A stretch of 64,000 nucleotides of DNA from a virus, in IMG/VR virus record IMGVR_UViG_3300032092_000005, positions 88,321 to 152,320 of that record; one strand, 5' to 3'. Of this stretch, positions 11,501-19,889 are shown in pieces. The stretch's first letter is position 1. Every line of letters starts with the position of its first letter. The position numbers were made by a program, and so were the translations under genes. The notes under the pieces are model-generated. The model searched no databases and was not told the origin of the DNA. It saw nothing but the letters and a program-made list of their open reading frames with translations.

Positions 11501-13910
11501 AGTAAGTCTTGGTGGTGCTGCTACATCTCTATTGATCGGCGCAACAACAGGTAACACTACAATTCGTTCTGCTAATACCGTATTGACGGGTGATCTAGTT
11601 GTTCAAGGTGGTGATATTAACACTAACCAAACAACATTTACAGTAGCAAATACGACTGCGACTTCAGTTCGCGTAGGTGGTGCTGCTACAGATTTGATAC
11701 TTGGAGCTACTACAGGTACAGCCACAATTAGAAATGCAACTACAGTAATTACTGGAGACTTAACTGTTTCTGGTGGTGACATTGTAGGTACAGCATCATT
11801 AAATCTTGCGAATACGACAACAACTGCGCTTGAACTTGGTGGCGCTGCAACTACATTGAACATGGGTGCAGCTACAGGTAATACAAATATTCGTTCCGCT
11901 AACACTGTATTGACTGGTGAACTATTTGTTAACGGCGGTGATATCTTTACTACTGCTGCAACATTCACTGTAGCAAACACTACAGCAACAACGCTAGAAC
12001 TTGGCGGTAGTGCTAACGTAAACATTGGTTCTACAACTGGCAACACAACAATTCGTAGTGCGAACACTGTATTGACTGGTGATCTATATGTTAACGGTGG
12101 TGATATTCTATCGACTCAAGCAACTCTTAATATTGCAAATACTACAGCGACAACACTCAGCGTTGGCGGTGCAGCTACTGCACTTCTATTAGGTGCAACA
12201 ACTGGTACAGCTACAATTAGAAATGCATCTACAGTTATCACTGGTGACTTGACAGTCTCTGGTGGTGACATTATAGGAACTGCATCGCTAAACTTAGCTA
12301 ACGTAACCACAACTGCTCTTGAAGTTGGTGGTGCTGCTACGACATTGAATATGGGTGCTGCTACAGGCACTGCGACAATTAGAAATGCTACAGTAACTTT
12401 AGCTGGTAGTGCATTGACTGGTCCTGCAACGTTCTCTGTTGCAAATACAACATCAACAACTTTAGGTATTGGTGGTGCAGCAACATCGTTACTGATCGGT
12501 GCAACTACAGGCACTGCGACAATTAGAAATGCTACAGTAACTTTAGCTGGTAGTGCATTGACTGGTCCTGCAACGTTCTCTGTTGCAAATACAACATCAA
12601 CAACTTTAGGTATTGGTGGTGCTGCAACATCATTATTAATTGGTGCTACTACTGGTAACACTACAATTAGAAGTGCAAACACAATTGTAAACGGCAACTT
12701 AGGAATAGGGACAGCTTCGCCAAGCACAAAACTTCATGTTGCTGGAACATCAGCAATTGCCCGCATTGACAGGACTGCTGACGCTTCTGCGAATCCAGAG
12801 TTACAACTTTCTGCTGTGGGTCGTCAGTTTAATGTTGGTGTTGGCGGAGGTAGTTTTGCAACCGCTGCTATACAAGGTTCTTACTATCTTTATGATGCAA
12901 CTGCCGCAGATTATCGTTTTGTAATTGATAGCAGCGGTCTTGTAGGTATAGGGACAAGTGATCCTACATCAAAACTTCATGTTGTTGGCGGAAGAACTGA
13001 TTTAACAGCGGGTTCAGAAACCTATGCTTTAGGTGTTCGATATGGCACTGGAACTGGCATTTACTACATCGGAGCAACAAACTCATTAACTCCTGATATG
13101 GTGTTTAGTCAAACGGGCGGCTCAGAGCGTATGCGCCTTACAGATGCTGGTGACTTAGGCGTTGGCGGCACCACGCCAGAAAGTAAACCAAAACTTAGTA
13201 TGTATGGCGGCATTCGTTTTATGGCAAATGAAGCCGCAGCAAATACTTATACAGGAATTGGAAGCATTGCGGCAGACACAGTAAGTATTAGTACCAGTGG
13301 TTCGGAACGACTAAGAGTTAGCACTGGCGGTAACTTGCAGTTGGGGGCTACGACAAATGCTGGAGACGCAAAGTTGCTTGTGTCAAATGCAGGAGCAGAA
13401 GGCATTGAGTTTTACCCGGCGGTAACTTCAAATTCTGCACTAACTCAATATTACAATCGTTCGGGCGCTGCTTATGTAACTAACTCACAAAATGCATCAG
13501 ACCATCGCTGGTCAATTACTGGCACAGAACGTATGCGTATCGACTCCAGCGGTAACGTACTTGTCACCAACCCTGCTGGTCTTGGCTACGGTACAGGAGC
13601 TGGCGGCACTGTTACTCAGGCAACAAGCAAAACAACTGCTGTCACGCTGAACAAGCCTACTGGTCAGATTACGATGAACAATGCGGCATTGGCGAGTGGC
13701 GCTACTGTTTCATTTACTGTTAACAATTCATTGGTAGCAAGTACGGATACTATTATTTTGGCATCAGTTACAGGCTCTGCAACTTATACGGCAATTTTAC
13801 AATCTTTGTCGGCAGGACAATTTGTTGTTAGGGTTACCAATATTTCTGTTGGTTCATTATCTGACGCATTACCAATTAACTTCGCAATCATTAAAGGAGC
13901 AACATCATGA
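5562..13910 (+). CDS. giant repeat-built tail fibre protein (2782 residues)
   Basis: This is a very long phage fibre. Residues ~50-2380 are mostly 34 degenerate copies (my count of the GGAA/GGSA core) of a ~54-residue unit: GDLxVxGGDI, then xTFxVANTTATTL, xLGGAANVxIGS, TGNTxIRSANTVL. This pattern suggests a repetitive beta shaft. The repeats are interrupted by a GALRVPxG...RYNTD...YEGYDGSNWSSLG fibre motif (about 540-600), a Gly-rich stretch (about 1150-1305) and a VASQYDIGINPNQIPLNQYLG stretch (about 1900). After ~2380 come GIGTxxPSxKLHV-type modules and a unique C-terminal domain ending INFAIIKGATS, the likely receptor-binding tip. No intramolecular chaperone or S74 peptidase motif is visible. 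A start directly after the preceding stop and an ATGA overlap with the next gene indicate one operon. Confidence 0.88.
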   Translation: MPILTVDQSNTFNQFRVTTNQVIANVNSQYDGTANLILNSANSTTINVASLTVYGDAAIQGGDITTNNLTFTVANATATTLQLGGAANVLIGSTTGNTNIRSANTVLSGDLVVQGGDINTNQTTFNVANTTATTLELGGAANVNIGSTAGNTNIRSANTVLVGDLIVQGGDINTNQASFTVANTTATTVNVGGAATSVLIGATTGNTIIRSANTVLVGDLIVQGGDINTDQASFTVANTTATTLSVGGAATSLLLGATTGTATIRNATTVITGDLTVSGGDIVGTASLNLANVTTTNLELGGAANVNIGSATGNTTIRSANTVLSGDLFVNGGDVNTNQTTFTLANTTSTTLELGGAANVNIGSATGNTTIRSANTVLSGDLFVNGGDVNTNQTSFNVANATATTLSVGGAATDLMLGATTGTATIRNATTVITGDLTVSGGDIVGTASLNLANVTTTTLQIGGAANVTIGSATGNTNVRSANTVLTGDLFVQGGDIVTTTATANLANSTTTTLNIGGAATSITIGAANSGTFTINNNKAVINSTGALRVPVGNTAQRLTASQGEVRYNTDVTAYEGYDGSNWSSLGGVKSVDGLTFIIAETSPGASDDTLHFYTANGATSYEVAQMNATKLAILQSTEASNTTTGALTVAGGVGIAGNLYVGGTQTFTGSTTLTGDLAVNGGDITTTSSAFTLANTNALTLELGGAANVNIGSSAANTTTTIRSANTVISGNTTITGNLTVNGNTTTINSTTLSIDDKNIILADGATDNASANGAGITIAGSNANVVYLSASDSFDINKSIITSGDLAVNGGNITTSSSTFNVANATATTLSVGGAATSVLIGATTGTATIRNASTVLVGDLAVNGGDITTSSSTFNVANATATTLQIGGAANVTIGSAAGNTNIRSGNTVLSGDLVVQGGDINTDQASFNVANTTATSLSLGGAATTLIIGATTGTATIRNASTVITGDLTVSGGDIVGTASLNLANVTTTNLELGGAANVNIGSTAGNTVIRSANTVLTGDLFVNGGDILSTQSTLNIANTTSTTLSVGGAATSLLLGATTGTATIRNATTVIDGDLTVSGGDIVGTATLNLANTTTTTLNLGGAATSVLIGATTGNTTIRSANTILSGNTIVGGSISSTNTTALSIRSLAGTTAAPINITAGTSSGSGNPGGTVNIVAGGSTSGASGQVNITSGAGSGSSSGGAISITVGSALGTGGGAAVNIVAGYSQLAGAGEVYITGGGSGGTNGGDVNITGGQGASTQGRVVIRGGDGDTNLGGDVYIAGGYGDPGGKIYLQRGNDTKVTIGSASDEATSNTTGALVVTGGVGISGNTHIGGNLVVNSNNITTTNAIFNVANTTATTLQIGGAANVNIGSATGNTNIRSANTVLTGELFVNGGDIVSTSATFTFANNTTTTLELGGAANVNIGSATGNTTIRSANVIVTGNTIIGTDLAVNGGDITTSAATFTVANATATTLSLGGAATSLLLGATTGTATIRNATVTLNGDLNVNGGDIGTSSATATVFNTTATTLNVGGAATTVSIGAATGNTTINSGNTVVSGDLFVNGGDINTNQSTFNIANTGVTALRIGGSATDIIIGGTSGNTVIRNTLQFTGASVTSLEGVFTANVAVNGGGVTTTNTIFTLANTTATTLSVGGAATSVLIGASTGTATIRNATVTLDGDLNVNGGDINTNQTTFNVANTTATSVRLGGAATDLMLGATTGTATIRNATTVITGDLTVSGGDIVGTASLNLANVTTTALELGGAATTLNMGAATGTATIRNTTVNLLGSALTAPATFALANTTSTTLQIGGAATTLNLGAATGTATIRNASTILVGDLAVNGGDITTTSTTFTLANTTATTLNVGGAATSVLIGATTGNTTIRSANTITSGNVIAGGTITETANGQQWAVASQYDIGINPNQIPLNQYLGSMAFQSADGISVGIATVTDDLAVNGSNITTTNTTFTVANTTATTVSLGGAATSLLIGATTGNTTIRSANTVLTGDLVVQGGDINTNQTTFTVANTTATSVRVGGAATDLILGATTGTATIRNATTVITGDLTVSGGDIVGTASLNLANTTTTALELGGAATTLNMGAATGNTNIRSANTVLTGELFVNGGDIFTTAATFTVANTTATTLELGGSANVNIGSTTGNTTIRSANTVLTGDLYVNGGDILSTQATLNIANTTATTLSVGGAATALLLGATTGTATIRNASTVITGDLTVSGGDIIGTASLNLANVTTTALEVGGAATTLNMGAATGTATIRNATVTLAGSALTGPATFSVANTTSTTLGIGGAATSLLIGATTGTATIRNATVTLAGSALTGPATFSVANTTSTTLGIGGAATSLLIGATTGNTTIRSANTIVNGNLGIGTASPSTKLHVAGTSAIARIDRTADASANPELQLSAVGRQFNVGVGGGSFATAAIQGSYYLYDATAADYRFVIDSSGLVGIGTSDPTSKLHVVGGRTDLTAGSETYALGVRYGTGTGIYYIGATNSLTPDMVFSQTGGSERMRLTDAGDLGVGGTTPESKPKLSMYGGIRFMANEAAANTYTGIGSIAADTVSISTSGSERLRVSTGGNLQLGATTNAGDAKLLVSNAGAEGIEFYPAVTSNSALTQYYNRSGAAYVTNSQNASDHRWSITGTERMRIDSSGNVLVTNPAGLGYGTGAGGTVTQATSKTTAVTLNKPTGQITMNNAALASGATVSFTVNNSLVASTDTIILASVTGSATYTAILQSLSAGQFVVRVTNISVGSLSDALPINFAIIKGATS
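6471..6733 (+). repeat. 101-bp perfect tandem duplication (copies 6471-6571 and 6633-6733)
   Basis: The two copies are 162 bp apart and appear identical by eye from the GCTAATGTAAACATCGG start through GATGTTAATAC. This is a recent one-unit duplication inside the fibre repeat array. Confidence 0.85.
12361..12622 (+). repeat. 118-bp perfect tandem duplication (copies 12361-12478 and 12505-12622)
   Basis: The copies are 144 bp apart (48 codons) and identical by eye over CTACAGGCACTGCG through GGTATTGGTGGTGC. They encode the last two repeat units before the fibre's C-terminal region, so this is a very recent length change at the distal end of the shaft. Confidence 0.85.
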
Positions 13911-14092
13911 TTTATTTAGCAGCAGTTTGTCACAACATCAAATCAAACACACTTGAAGCCACATGGCTTGAAGAAACAGAAACTGAACTCAAGCGCACCA
14001 AGTGCCGCAACTACAGCATTGAGCAAAAAGATGAGTTTCTTGCTGACTGTGGTGACGAAGGTCAGAAGTATGTTGATATGGCAGGTTGGTAA
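13907..14092 (+). CDS. small conserved-looking protein after the fibre
   Basis: A 61-residue acidic protein (MIYLAAVCHNIKSN..., ending YVDMAGW) with no domain that I can name. Its ATG overlaps the fibre stop codon (ATGA), so it is translationally coupled to the fibre gene. It has two Cys in the middle (KCR-type spacing around residue 31 and DCGDEGQ near 50), but no clear metal motif. Phages often carry such small genes directly after fibre genes as fibre assembly factors or accessory subunits. Here that role is only positional. The 63 bp to the next gene hold nothing I can assign. Confidence 0.65.
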   Translation: MIYLAAVCHNIKSNTLEATWLEETETELKRTKCRNYSIEQKDEFLADCGDEGQKYVDMAGW

Positions 14093-14155
14093 AAATGCTT
14101 GAAGCTGCGAACTAAGAGAAAAGTAATTGAAGTCGCAAAAGAAACTTAACATTAT

Positions 14156-16198
14156 ATGAGTTTATCAAATAATTTTCCAAATACGTCACCGACATTGATG
14201 CTAGACTTTATCAATAATGATAGACTAGATCCAAGAATCACATACACTCGGAACTCTCCTGCTACTTACGTAGGTTCTAGCGGTACGATTAAACTTGTCT
14301 CAAACAATACTCCTAGATTCGAATACGATCCTGTTACGCTAGATTCTAAAGGTCTTCTTATTGAAGAAGACAGAATTAATTTATTCGCATACACAAGAGA
14401 TATATGGAACAACAATTGGGCAAAACGTAATGTTTCTAATACGGTAACCCATATGAATTCTATCACTGCGCCCGATGGCACACTGACAGGAACATTGATG
14501 TATGATGGCGCTGCTGCTACAGGACAGTATATTAGATTGGACACTGATAACGTTATGGCTAACGGAATAATCTATACGTCTTCAGCATTCGTAAAGAAAA
14601 AAAATTCGAGTGTTGTAGTTAATAATATATACACAAAAGATCCTACTGTGGCCAATAATGTTTATGCTGAGTTAAATTTTGATACGGGAGTAGTTACATT
14701 GGAAGTGAATGGAACTGTTACTGACGCCAGTGCAGGCGCAACTCAACACGCGGACGGATGGTGGCGTTTTTTTGTAACAGCAAACTCAGGCATAGGTACT
14801 GGCGCTGGCATTTCTACTAATATAGCACCAGACGGCTTTACCTCTGGTTCTGGAAATAATAGTATGTATCTTTGGGGTATGCAGTTTGAAGCTGGAGCAT
14901 TTCCAACTTCATACATGCCTAGCGTAGAAACATTCACTTCTAGAAGTTCAAGCGGCACATACTATGGTTCTGATAGACTAATTAAAACTGCTGCTGCTGG
15001 TGAAGCAAGATACCAATACAATCCACAAAACTTAACTGCGCCTTCAGCTTTACTGACAGAACCATCAAGAACAAATTTATTCCTCTACAGTAATTCTTTT
15101 GGCACTGCACCTTGGACATTAGAGAATGCGACATTATCTGCAAATAATATTCAAACTGATTCTCCTGATGGAACTACTAATTCTACTGTATTAATTGAAG
15201 CTGGAACAACAGGCTTTCATTCATTAAAACAAGATATAACTACAACTGTAGATTCGACTTATGTATTTTCTGTATATGTAAAAGCAAAAGAACGCGGTAA
15301 TATAAGAATGCAACTAGCAGCAGCTGGATTTGGAACTACTCAGTATGTAAATTTTAACGTGACAACTGGAGTAGTTGGCAACACAAGCGGTAGCCCTAAA
15401 GGACATATGTTATATGTTGGTAATGATTGGTATAGATGCCACTTAACTACTCCAAAAGCAACAGCAGCGGTAGCAACAACTGCAACTATATACTTAGCCG
15501 ACGCATCAAATCAGGCATCATATACGGGTGACGGAGTTTCTGGATTATTTCTTTGGGGTTCTCAGATAGAATCAGCTAGTAGTGGCGCTCAAGGTGGCAA
15601 CGTTGGATACACTGTAACAAGTTATATTGATACTGGTGCTGCACAAGTAACTCGCAGCGCAGATACATTTACTTCAGTAGCACAAAGTCGTGCGCAGGAT
15701 GTTGTTGCGATGACAGGTAATAATTTTACTTCTTGGTACAATAAAGAACAGGGCACATTTGTTTGGTCGGGTGATATTTCACAGCAGACTAGATCAGCGG
15801 GATTTAGAGTTTTTGATACTGCAAATAGTTCGCTCAGAGGTATCGGCGCACAACTTGATACTAGATCAAGTGGTCCTGCATATTTTGTTTCAAGAAGCAC
15901 TTCTGGCACTACAACAATAACAAGCCCAGGATTTGTAACTAACAATCAGATCATTACAATGGCAGGATCATACAGCAATACAAGTAATGTAGTCGCAGCA
16001 TCATTCTTTGGATCAACTGCAACAGATACTGCTGGTTACTATGCATTTGGAACAGAAAACAAATTGGATATTGGCGGCCGTAATCTTATCAGTGGCACAT
16101 CTATTTCAAACTATAATGGACACCAACGCAAGCTTGTATTCTATCCAGTCAAAGTATCTAATGATCAGCTTTCAAATTTAACTAAGACATTATTATGA
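14156..16198 (+). CDS. adhesin-like virion protein A (two N-terminal domain copies)
   Basis: 680 residues, the first of three tandem paralogues. It starts MSLSNNFPNTSP..LDF and LDPRITYTRNSPATYVG, the hallmark opening of this family. Two copies of the module (R-S-ATYVGSSGxIK, PRFEYDP, LLIEExRxNL, then a beta-sandwich ending WGMQFEAGxFPTSYMPS) are present at about 1-260 and 262-505. The GNDWYRC and YTGDGVSGLFLWG motifs mark each sandwich. The C-terminal region (GNNFTSWYNKEQGTFVWSGD ... LVFYPVKVSNDQLSNL) looks like a concanavalin/LamG-type domain. These domains are typical of phage spike or fibre proteins that bind polysaccharide. It overlaps the next paralogue by ATGA. Virion location (tail versus head) cannot be told from the sequence. 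Confidence 0.75.
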   Translation: MSLSNNFPNTSPTLMLDFINNDRLDPRITYTRNSPATYVGSSGTIKLVSNNTPRFEYDPVTLDSKGLLIEEDRINLFAYTRDIWNNNWAKRNVSNTVTHMNSITAPDGTLTGTLMYDGAAATGQYIRLDTDNVMANGIIYTSSAFVKKKNSSVVVNNIYTKDPTVANNVYAELNFDTGVVTLEVNGTVTDASAGATQHADGWWRFFVTANSGIGTGAGISTNIAPDGFTSGSGNNSMYLWGMQFEAGAFPTSYMPSVETFTSRSSSGTYYGSDRLIKTAAAGEARYQYNPQNLTAPSALLTEPSRTNLFLYSNSFGTAPWTLENATLSANNIQTDSPDGTTNSTVLIEAGTTGFHSLKQDITTTVDSTYVFSVYVKAKERGNIRMQLAAAGFGTTQYVNFNVTTGVVGNTSGSPKGHMLYVGNDWYRCHLTTPKATAAVATTATIYLADASNQASYTGDGVSGLFLWGSQIESASSGAQGGNVGYTVTSYIDTGAAQVTRSADTFTSVAQSRAQDVVAMTGNNFTSWYNKEQGTFVWSGDISQQTRSAGFRVFDTANSSLRGIGAQLDTRSSGPAYFVSRSTSGTTTITSPGFVTNNQIITMAGSYSNTSNVVAASFFGSTATDTAGYYAFGTENKLDIGGRNLISGTSISNYNGHQRKLVFYPVKVSNDQLSNLTKTLL

Positions 16199-17505
16199 GT
16201 TTATCTAATGCATTTCCTAGTGTGACTCCATCACTAAATTTAAATTTCATAAGAAACAATAGACTTGATCCTAGAATCACGTATAGCCGCTCGACAACAG
16301 CAACCTATGTAGGCTCTGACGGATACATTAAGACTGCCGTAACCGATGAACCGAGATTTGAATATGATTCTGTCTCATTAGCTCCTCGCGGTTTATTACT
16401 TGAAGGTCCAAGAACTAATTTGGTGTTATATAGTGAAGATTTTAGCAATGCAGATTGGACAAAAGTGGACACTAACGTAACCACAAATATAACTGCCGCA
16501 CCTTCTAATAGTTTAACTGCTGATATGATAGTTGCTGCCGCAACTTCCGCGCAGCATCAAGTTCGCAAAGCTATTACATTGGGCACTAGTAAAACATATA
16601 CGTTTAGTGTTTTTGCAAAACAAGCTAGTGGAGTTTACGATTTGGTTCTTGCATTTGGCGCTAACGTAAGTGGAAGCTGGGACGCAAATGCCCGAGCCAG
16701 TGTACGTTTTAATTTACTTACTGGAGTTGTTGCAGCTACTACACAAAATGGAAATTCAAGTCATATATCGTCATCAATTACACCGGCAGGTAATGGTTGG
16801 TATAGATGCGTATGGACTTTTATTCCTGACACGACTGGAGCAACAGCAGTATTTGGACCAGGAATGATGGCTATACCTTCAGGAGAATTTGCTGCCATTC
16901 CATGGACCGGTGATGGAACTTCTGGAGTATATGTTTGGGGTGCACAGCTAGAAGAAGCATACTTTTCTTCTAGTTATATTCAGACAACTTCTGCTGAAGT
17001 TACTCGCGCAGCAGATGATATGGAAATTACAGGCAGCAATTTTACTCCATGGTACAATCAATCGGGTGGTGCATTTGTAATTTCTTCAGATACATTCAAA
17101 GCAGACAATACTGCAAACACTACAAACAGTAGAATATTCAATTTGAGTGATGGCACAAATGATAGCAGATATACACTACTCTACAATACAGATGGTGGTG
17201 TTAGTATGTCGGCTGCCGCGGCTGCCTTTTCTGCTTCAGACAGTGATTCTGGAGTAGCATCAAAGACAGTTCAAAAAGTTGGTGTAAACATTGAAGCTGG
17301 CAATTCATTCTTAACTCACAATGGAGTTCAAGTCGGTTCTACTGACACTGGCGCAATCGTTTTGAATTATATGAATCGATTTGATATTTTTAGACTTCAA
17401 ACATCATCTGATCCAGAAACATCTTACGGTTGGGGACACATTCAGTATTTACTCTACTATCCAGAACCATTGACTGTAGCACAATTACGAACATTAACAA
17501 AGTAA
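16195..17505 (+). CDS. adhesin-like virion protein B (single N-terminal domain copy)
   Basis: 436 residues, paralogous to both neighbours but with only one N-terminal module (LDPRITYSRSTTATYVGSDG, PRFEYDSVS, LLLEGPRTNLVLYSEDFSNADWT) and one sandwich domain (NGWYRC, WTGDGTSGVYVWGAQLEEAYFSSSYI). The concanavalin-like C-terminal domain starts at about residue 280 (GSNFTPWYNQSGGAFVIS) and ends YYPEPLTVAQLRTLTK. The shorter length is explained by loss, or non-acquisition, of the second module present in proteins A and C. It overlaps A by 4 bp and lies 4 bp before C, so the three are one translational unit. Likely role: glycan-binding virion decoration or spike subunit (inference). Confidence 0.75.
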   Translation: MSLSNAFPSVTPSLNLNFIRNNRLDPRITYSRSTTATYVGSDGYIKTAVTDEPRFEYDSVSLAPRGLLLEGPRTNLVLYSEDFSNADWTKVDTNVTTNITAAPSNSLTADMIVAAATSAQHQVRKAITLGTSKTYTFSVFAKQASGVYDLVLAFGANVSGSWDANARASVRFNLLTGVVAATTQNGNSSHISSSITPAGNGWYRCVWTFIPDTTGATAVFGPGMMAIPSGEFAAIPWTGDGTSGVYVWGAQLEEAYFSSSYIQTTSAEVTRAADDMEITGSNFTPWYNQSGGAFVISSDTFKADNTANTTNSRIFNLSDGTNDSRYTLLYNTDGGVSMSAAAAAFSASDSDSGVASKTVQKVGVNIEAGNSFLTHNGVQVGSTDTGAIVLNYMNRFDIFRLQTSSDPETSYGWGHIQYLLYYPEPLTVAQLRTLTK

Positions 17506-17509
17506 TAAC

Positions 17510-19552
17510 ATGAGTTTATCAAATAATTTTTCTACAACTAAACCATCGCTTCAATTAAATTTTGCAAGCGGCGCTAATAGTCTTGATCCTAGAATTACGT
17601 TCACAAGAAGCACAGCAGCATCTTATGTAAATAAAAAAGGCTACATTGCGTATGCGGGTGTCAATCAACCAAGATTAGAATATGATCCAGTCACAGGACA
17701 ACCTCTAGGACTTCTTATTGAAGACATTAAAAAAAATTATGTAGTATCTGCAACAGATTTCACTTCAGACTTTAGTAAATGGTCACTAACTCAAACAAAT
17801 TCAAATTTAGTATTACCAAATAGAACATATGCTCCTGACGGAACTCTGAGTGCAGACTTAGTTTTAAATACTACAACATCGGGTAGACATACTATACAAA
17901 GTTTAGGAATATCTGTAGACACTACGCTAGATTATACAGCATCCGTCTTTGTAAAAGCATATGAGAACACTACAGTACCTGTTGCACTGTCATTATATGT
18001 TGGAGGGTCATATCAAGCTCCTGATAGATTTTCTTCAGGATTTAATGTTGCAGCGGGCACACTCAATGGTGGATTAGGCTCCAATGCTGGAACTGGATTA
18101 GTGTACAAGCAAACAGCCGAATATTACGGCAATGGTTGGTACAGAATAAGTGTTTCTGGAACTACTGGAGTAGTTGGAACTACAAGTTTAAGTATGTTTA
18201 TTGGAGTAGATACGAATACGGCTGGTACTGGAGTTGTTACTACATACACAGGTGACGGCGGTGCTGGATTCTATGTGTGGGGCGCACAGTTAGAAGACTC
18301 TAAACAACAGACTTCATTTATTCCTTCATCAGAATCTTTTACTAGCCGTGCATCTACTGCAAGTTATATTGGTTCTGACGGATTTATTAAAACTGCTGCA
18401 ATAAATGAAGCGAGATACACATACTCAGTTTTAGATTTGTCAATTCCTCCAAGATTATTGTATGAGCCTGCTGCAACTAATCTTTATAACTTCAGCGAAC
18501 AAATCAATACATATTCTTTAACTGGTGCTACTGTTACTGCAAATAATACAACAGCGCCTGACGGAACTGCAAGCGCAGATAAATTAGTAGAGAATACTTC
18601 AAATTCTCACCATGACGCGCACCAAACTTTGGCAAGTGTAACTGGTGGTGTTGCAATAACAGTGTCAGCATTTTTTAAAGCAGAAGAAAGATCAATGGTT
18701 GCAATGGAATTTGAACCAGGATCATCATTTACAGGCTCAATTGCACCGACAGCATTCTTTTCATTGACTACAGGCACAACAGCAAACGTAATTAATATGA
18801 TGACAAAAGATACTTCCATTATATATTATGGTAATGATTGGTATAGATGCTCTGCAACAGTTACTCCATTGAGTAATGGTACACTAACATGTAATCTCGG
18901 TATGACTGCTGGGCTTTCTAATACTGCGACATACACCGGTGACGGTGCTTCAGGACTTTATATTTGGGGTGCGCAAGCAGAAACTGGTAATGTTGCAACA
19001 AGCTATATTGCAACGGGTGCAACTACAGTTACTCGCTCTGCGGATGCAATATCGTTTCCAACAAGCCAGACAACTCGCCAAGTCGAAAAGGCTGTTATGG
19101 AGGGCGCCAATTTTAATTCTTGGTTCAATACTAATCAAGGCACACTAGTGACTGAAGGTATGGTAAGATATAACCTAGATAGTAATCAAACTACTGCGTC
19201 AATTGATGGAGCATATCAACAAGGATTACATATAGCGGGCGGCACTTCAATTCGTTTAGTTAAATATGGTTCCAATTTATTAAGTGCTTCCTACGTTACT
19301 GGAGAATATAATAAAATAGCATCATCATATAATATATCCACTGGAAGTATTTCTGCAAGATTAAATGGATCACTTGGTACTAGTGTAACCGCTTCAAACT
19401 TTTTCGCTAATACAAACAGTTCTGCTCCAGATAGACTTCGAATTGGAAGCACAAGCAGTACTTGGCATATGAATGGATACATTAAGAGTATCACATACTA
19501 TCCTGAAGAATTCACTTCATCACAATTAATAGCAGTAACAAATAGGACATAA
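17510..19552 (+). CDS. adhesin-like virion protein C (two N-terminal domain copies)
   Basis: 680 residues, the same architecture and length as protein A but clearly diverged. It starts MSLSNNFSTTKPSLQLNF and LDPRITFTRSTAASYVNKKG. The second module starts near residue 281 (SRASTASYIGSDGFIK, EARYTYSV, LLYEPAATNLYNFSE). Both sandwich modules keep NGWYR or NDWYRCS followed by YTGDG...WGAQ. The C-terminal domain (GANFNSWFNTNQGTLVTEG ... ITYYPEEFTSSQLIAV) matches those of A and B. Three diverged paralogues in a row suggest either co-assembly or alternative receptor specificities. The pattern is seen in the sequence; the function is inferred from family style. Confidence 0.75.
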   Translation: MSLSNNFSTTKPSLQLNFASGANSLDPRITFTRSTAASYVNKKGYIAYAGVNQPRLEYDPVTGQPLGLLIEDIKKNYVVSATDFTSDFSKWSLTQTNSNLVLPNRTYAPDGTLSADLVLNTTTSGRHTIQSLGISVDTTLDYTASVFVKAYENTTVPVALSLYVGGSYQAPDRFSSGFNVAAGTLNGGLGSNAGTGLVYKQTAEYYGNGWYRISVSGTTGVVGTTSLSMFIGVDTNTAGTGVVTTYTGDGGAGFYVWGAQLEDSKQQTSFIPSSESFTSRASTASYIGSDGFIKTAAINEARYTYSVLDLSIPPRLLYEPAATNLYNFSEQINTYSLTGATVTANNTTAPDGTASADKLVENTSNSHHDAHQTLASVTGGVAITVSAFFKAEERSMVAMEFEPGSSFTGSIAPTAFFSLTTGTTANVINMMTKDTSIIYYGNDWYRCSATVTPLSNGTLTCNLGMTAGLSNTATYTGDGASGLYIWGAQAETGNVATSYIATGATTVTRSADAISFPTSQTTRQVEKAVMEGANFNSWFNTNQGTLVTEGMVRYNLDSNQTTASIDGAYQQGLHIAGGTSIRLVKYGSNLLSASYVTGEYNKIASSYNISTGSISARLNGSLGTSVTASNFFANTNSSAPDRLRIGSTSSTWHMNGYIKSITYYPEEFTSSQLIAVTNRT

Positions 19553-19557
19553 CACAT

Positions 19558-19839
19558 ATGGATTACTATCTAAAATTTAAAGACAAAGCCGAAGCTGATG
19601 AAGTTCTAAAAGACTACACAGGCGACATTGATGTGATTGGCATTATGTATCAACCATCTACTGTAGACACAGAAATATATTATAATGAGCCTGGACGCAC
19701 AGAGCCAACGCCTATAATAATTGATGCGCCTGAACCAATACCAATTGAAGGCTGGCATGTAAACGTTCGTGGAGAAGTTTGCCCAGAATTAGAACCTTAC
19801 GCACTTAATTTGGATACACCTAAAAGAGTTTGGTATTAA
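19558..19839 (+). CDS. conserved small protein closing the adhesin operon
   Basis: 93 residues beginning MDYYLKFKDKAEADEVL, with a Pro-rich, acidic middle and a C-terminus of GWHVNVRGEVCPELEPYALN, then TPKRVWY. I recall proteins of this style next to fibre genes in other phages but know no function. It starts 5 bp after adhesin C, so it is co-transcribed with the adhesins. The alpha-beta start and lack of low complexity suggest a small folded domain. It is followed by the late promoter of the neck genes. Confidence 0.7.
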   Translation: MDYYLKFKDKAEADEVLKDYTGDIDVIGIMYQPSTVDTEIYYNEPGRTEPTPIIIDAPEPIPIEGWHVNVRGEVCPELEPYALNLDTPKRVWY

Positions 19840-19853
19840 TAAATTTTCTTTGT

Positions 19854-19861
19854 TATAAATA
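19854..19861 (+). promoter_or_regulatory. T4-type late promoter upstream of gp13
   Basis: Exact TATAAATA, the T4 late -10 element recognised by the gp55 sigma. It lies 29 bp before the gp13 ATG in the gap after the adhesin operon. No -35 element is needed for this class. Confidence 0.75.
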
Positions 19862-19889
19862 GATCAACAAGATAACAGAGGACACTAAA

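Larger units (their letters stand above)
5715..12700 (+). repeat. array of 34 ~162-bp coding repeats within the fibre gene
   Basis: In-frame repeats of about 162 bp (54 codons), with some shorter 144-bp units, encode the GGDI-VANTTATTL-GGAANV-IRSANTVL motif. Divergence between units varies widely. Some neighbours are nearly identical at DNA level while others keep only the protein pattern. This indicates repeated unequal exchange or slippage over time. The array is broken near 7150-7600, 9000-9600 and 11250-11430 by unrelated coding modules. Confidence 0.9.

Noticed and set aside
5715-12700. CRISPR-like regular repeats
   Set aside because: Repeats are in frame, diverged, 144-162 bp long and encode a fibre shaft. 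No short identical repeats separated by unique spacers.
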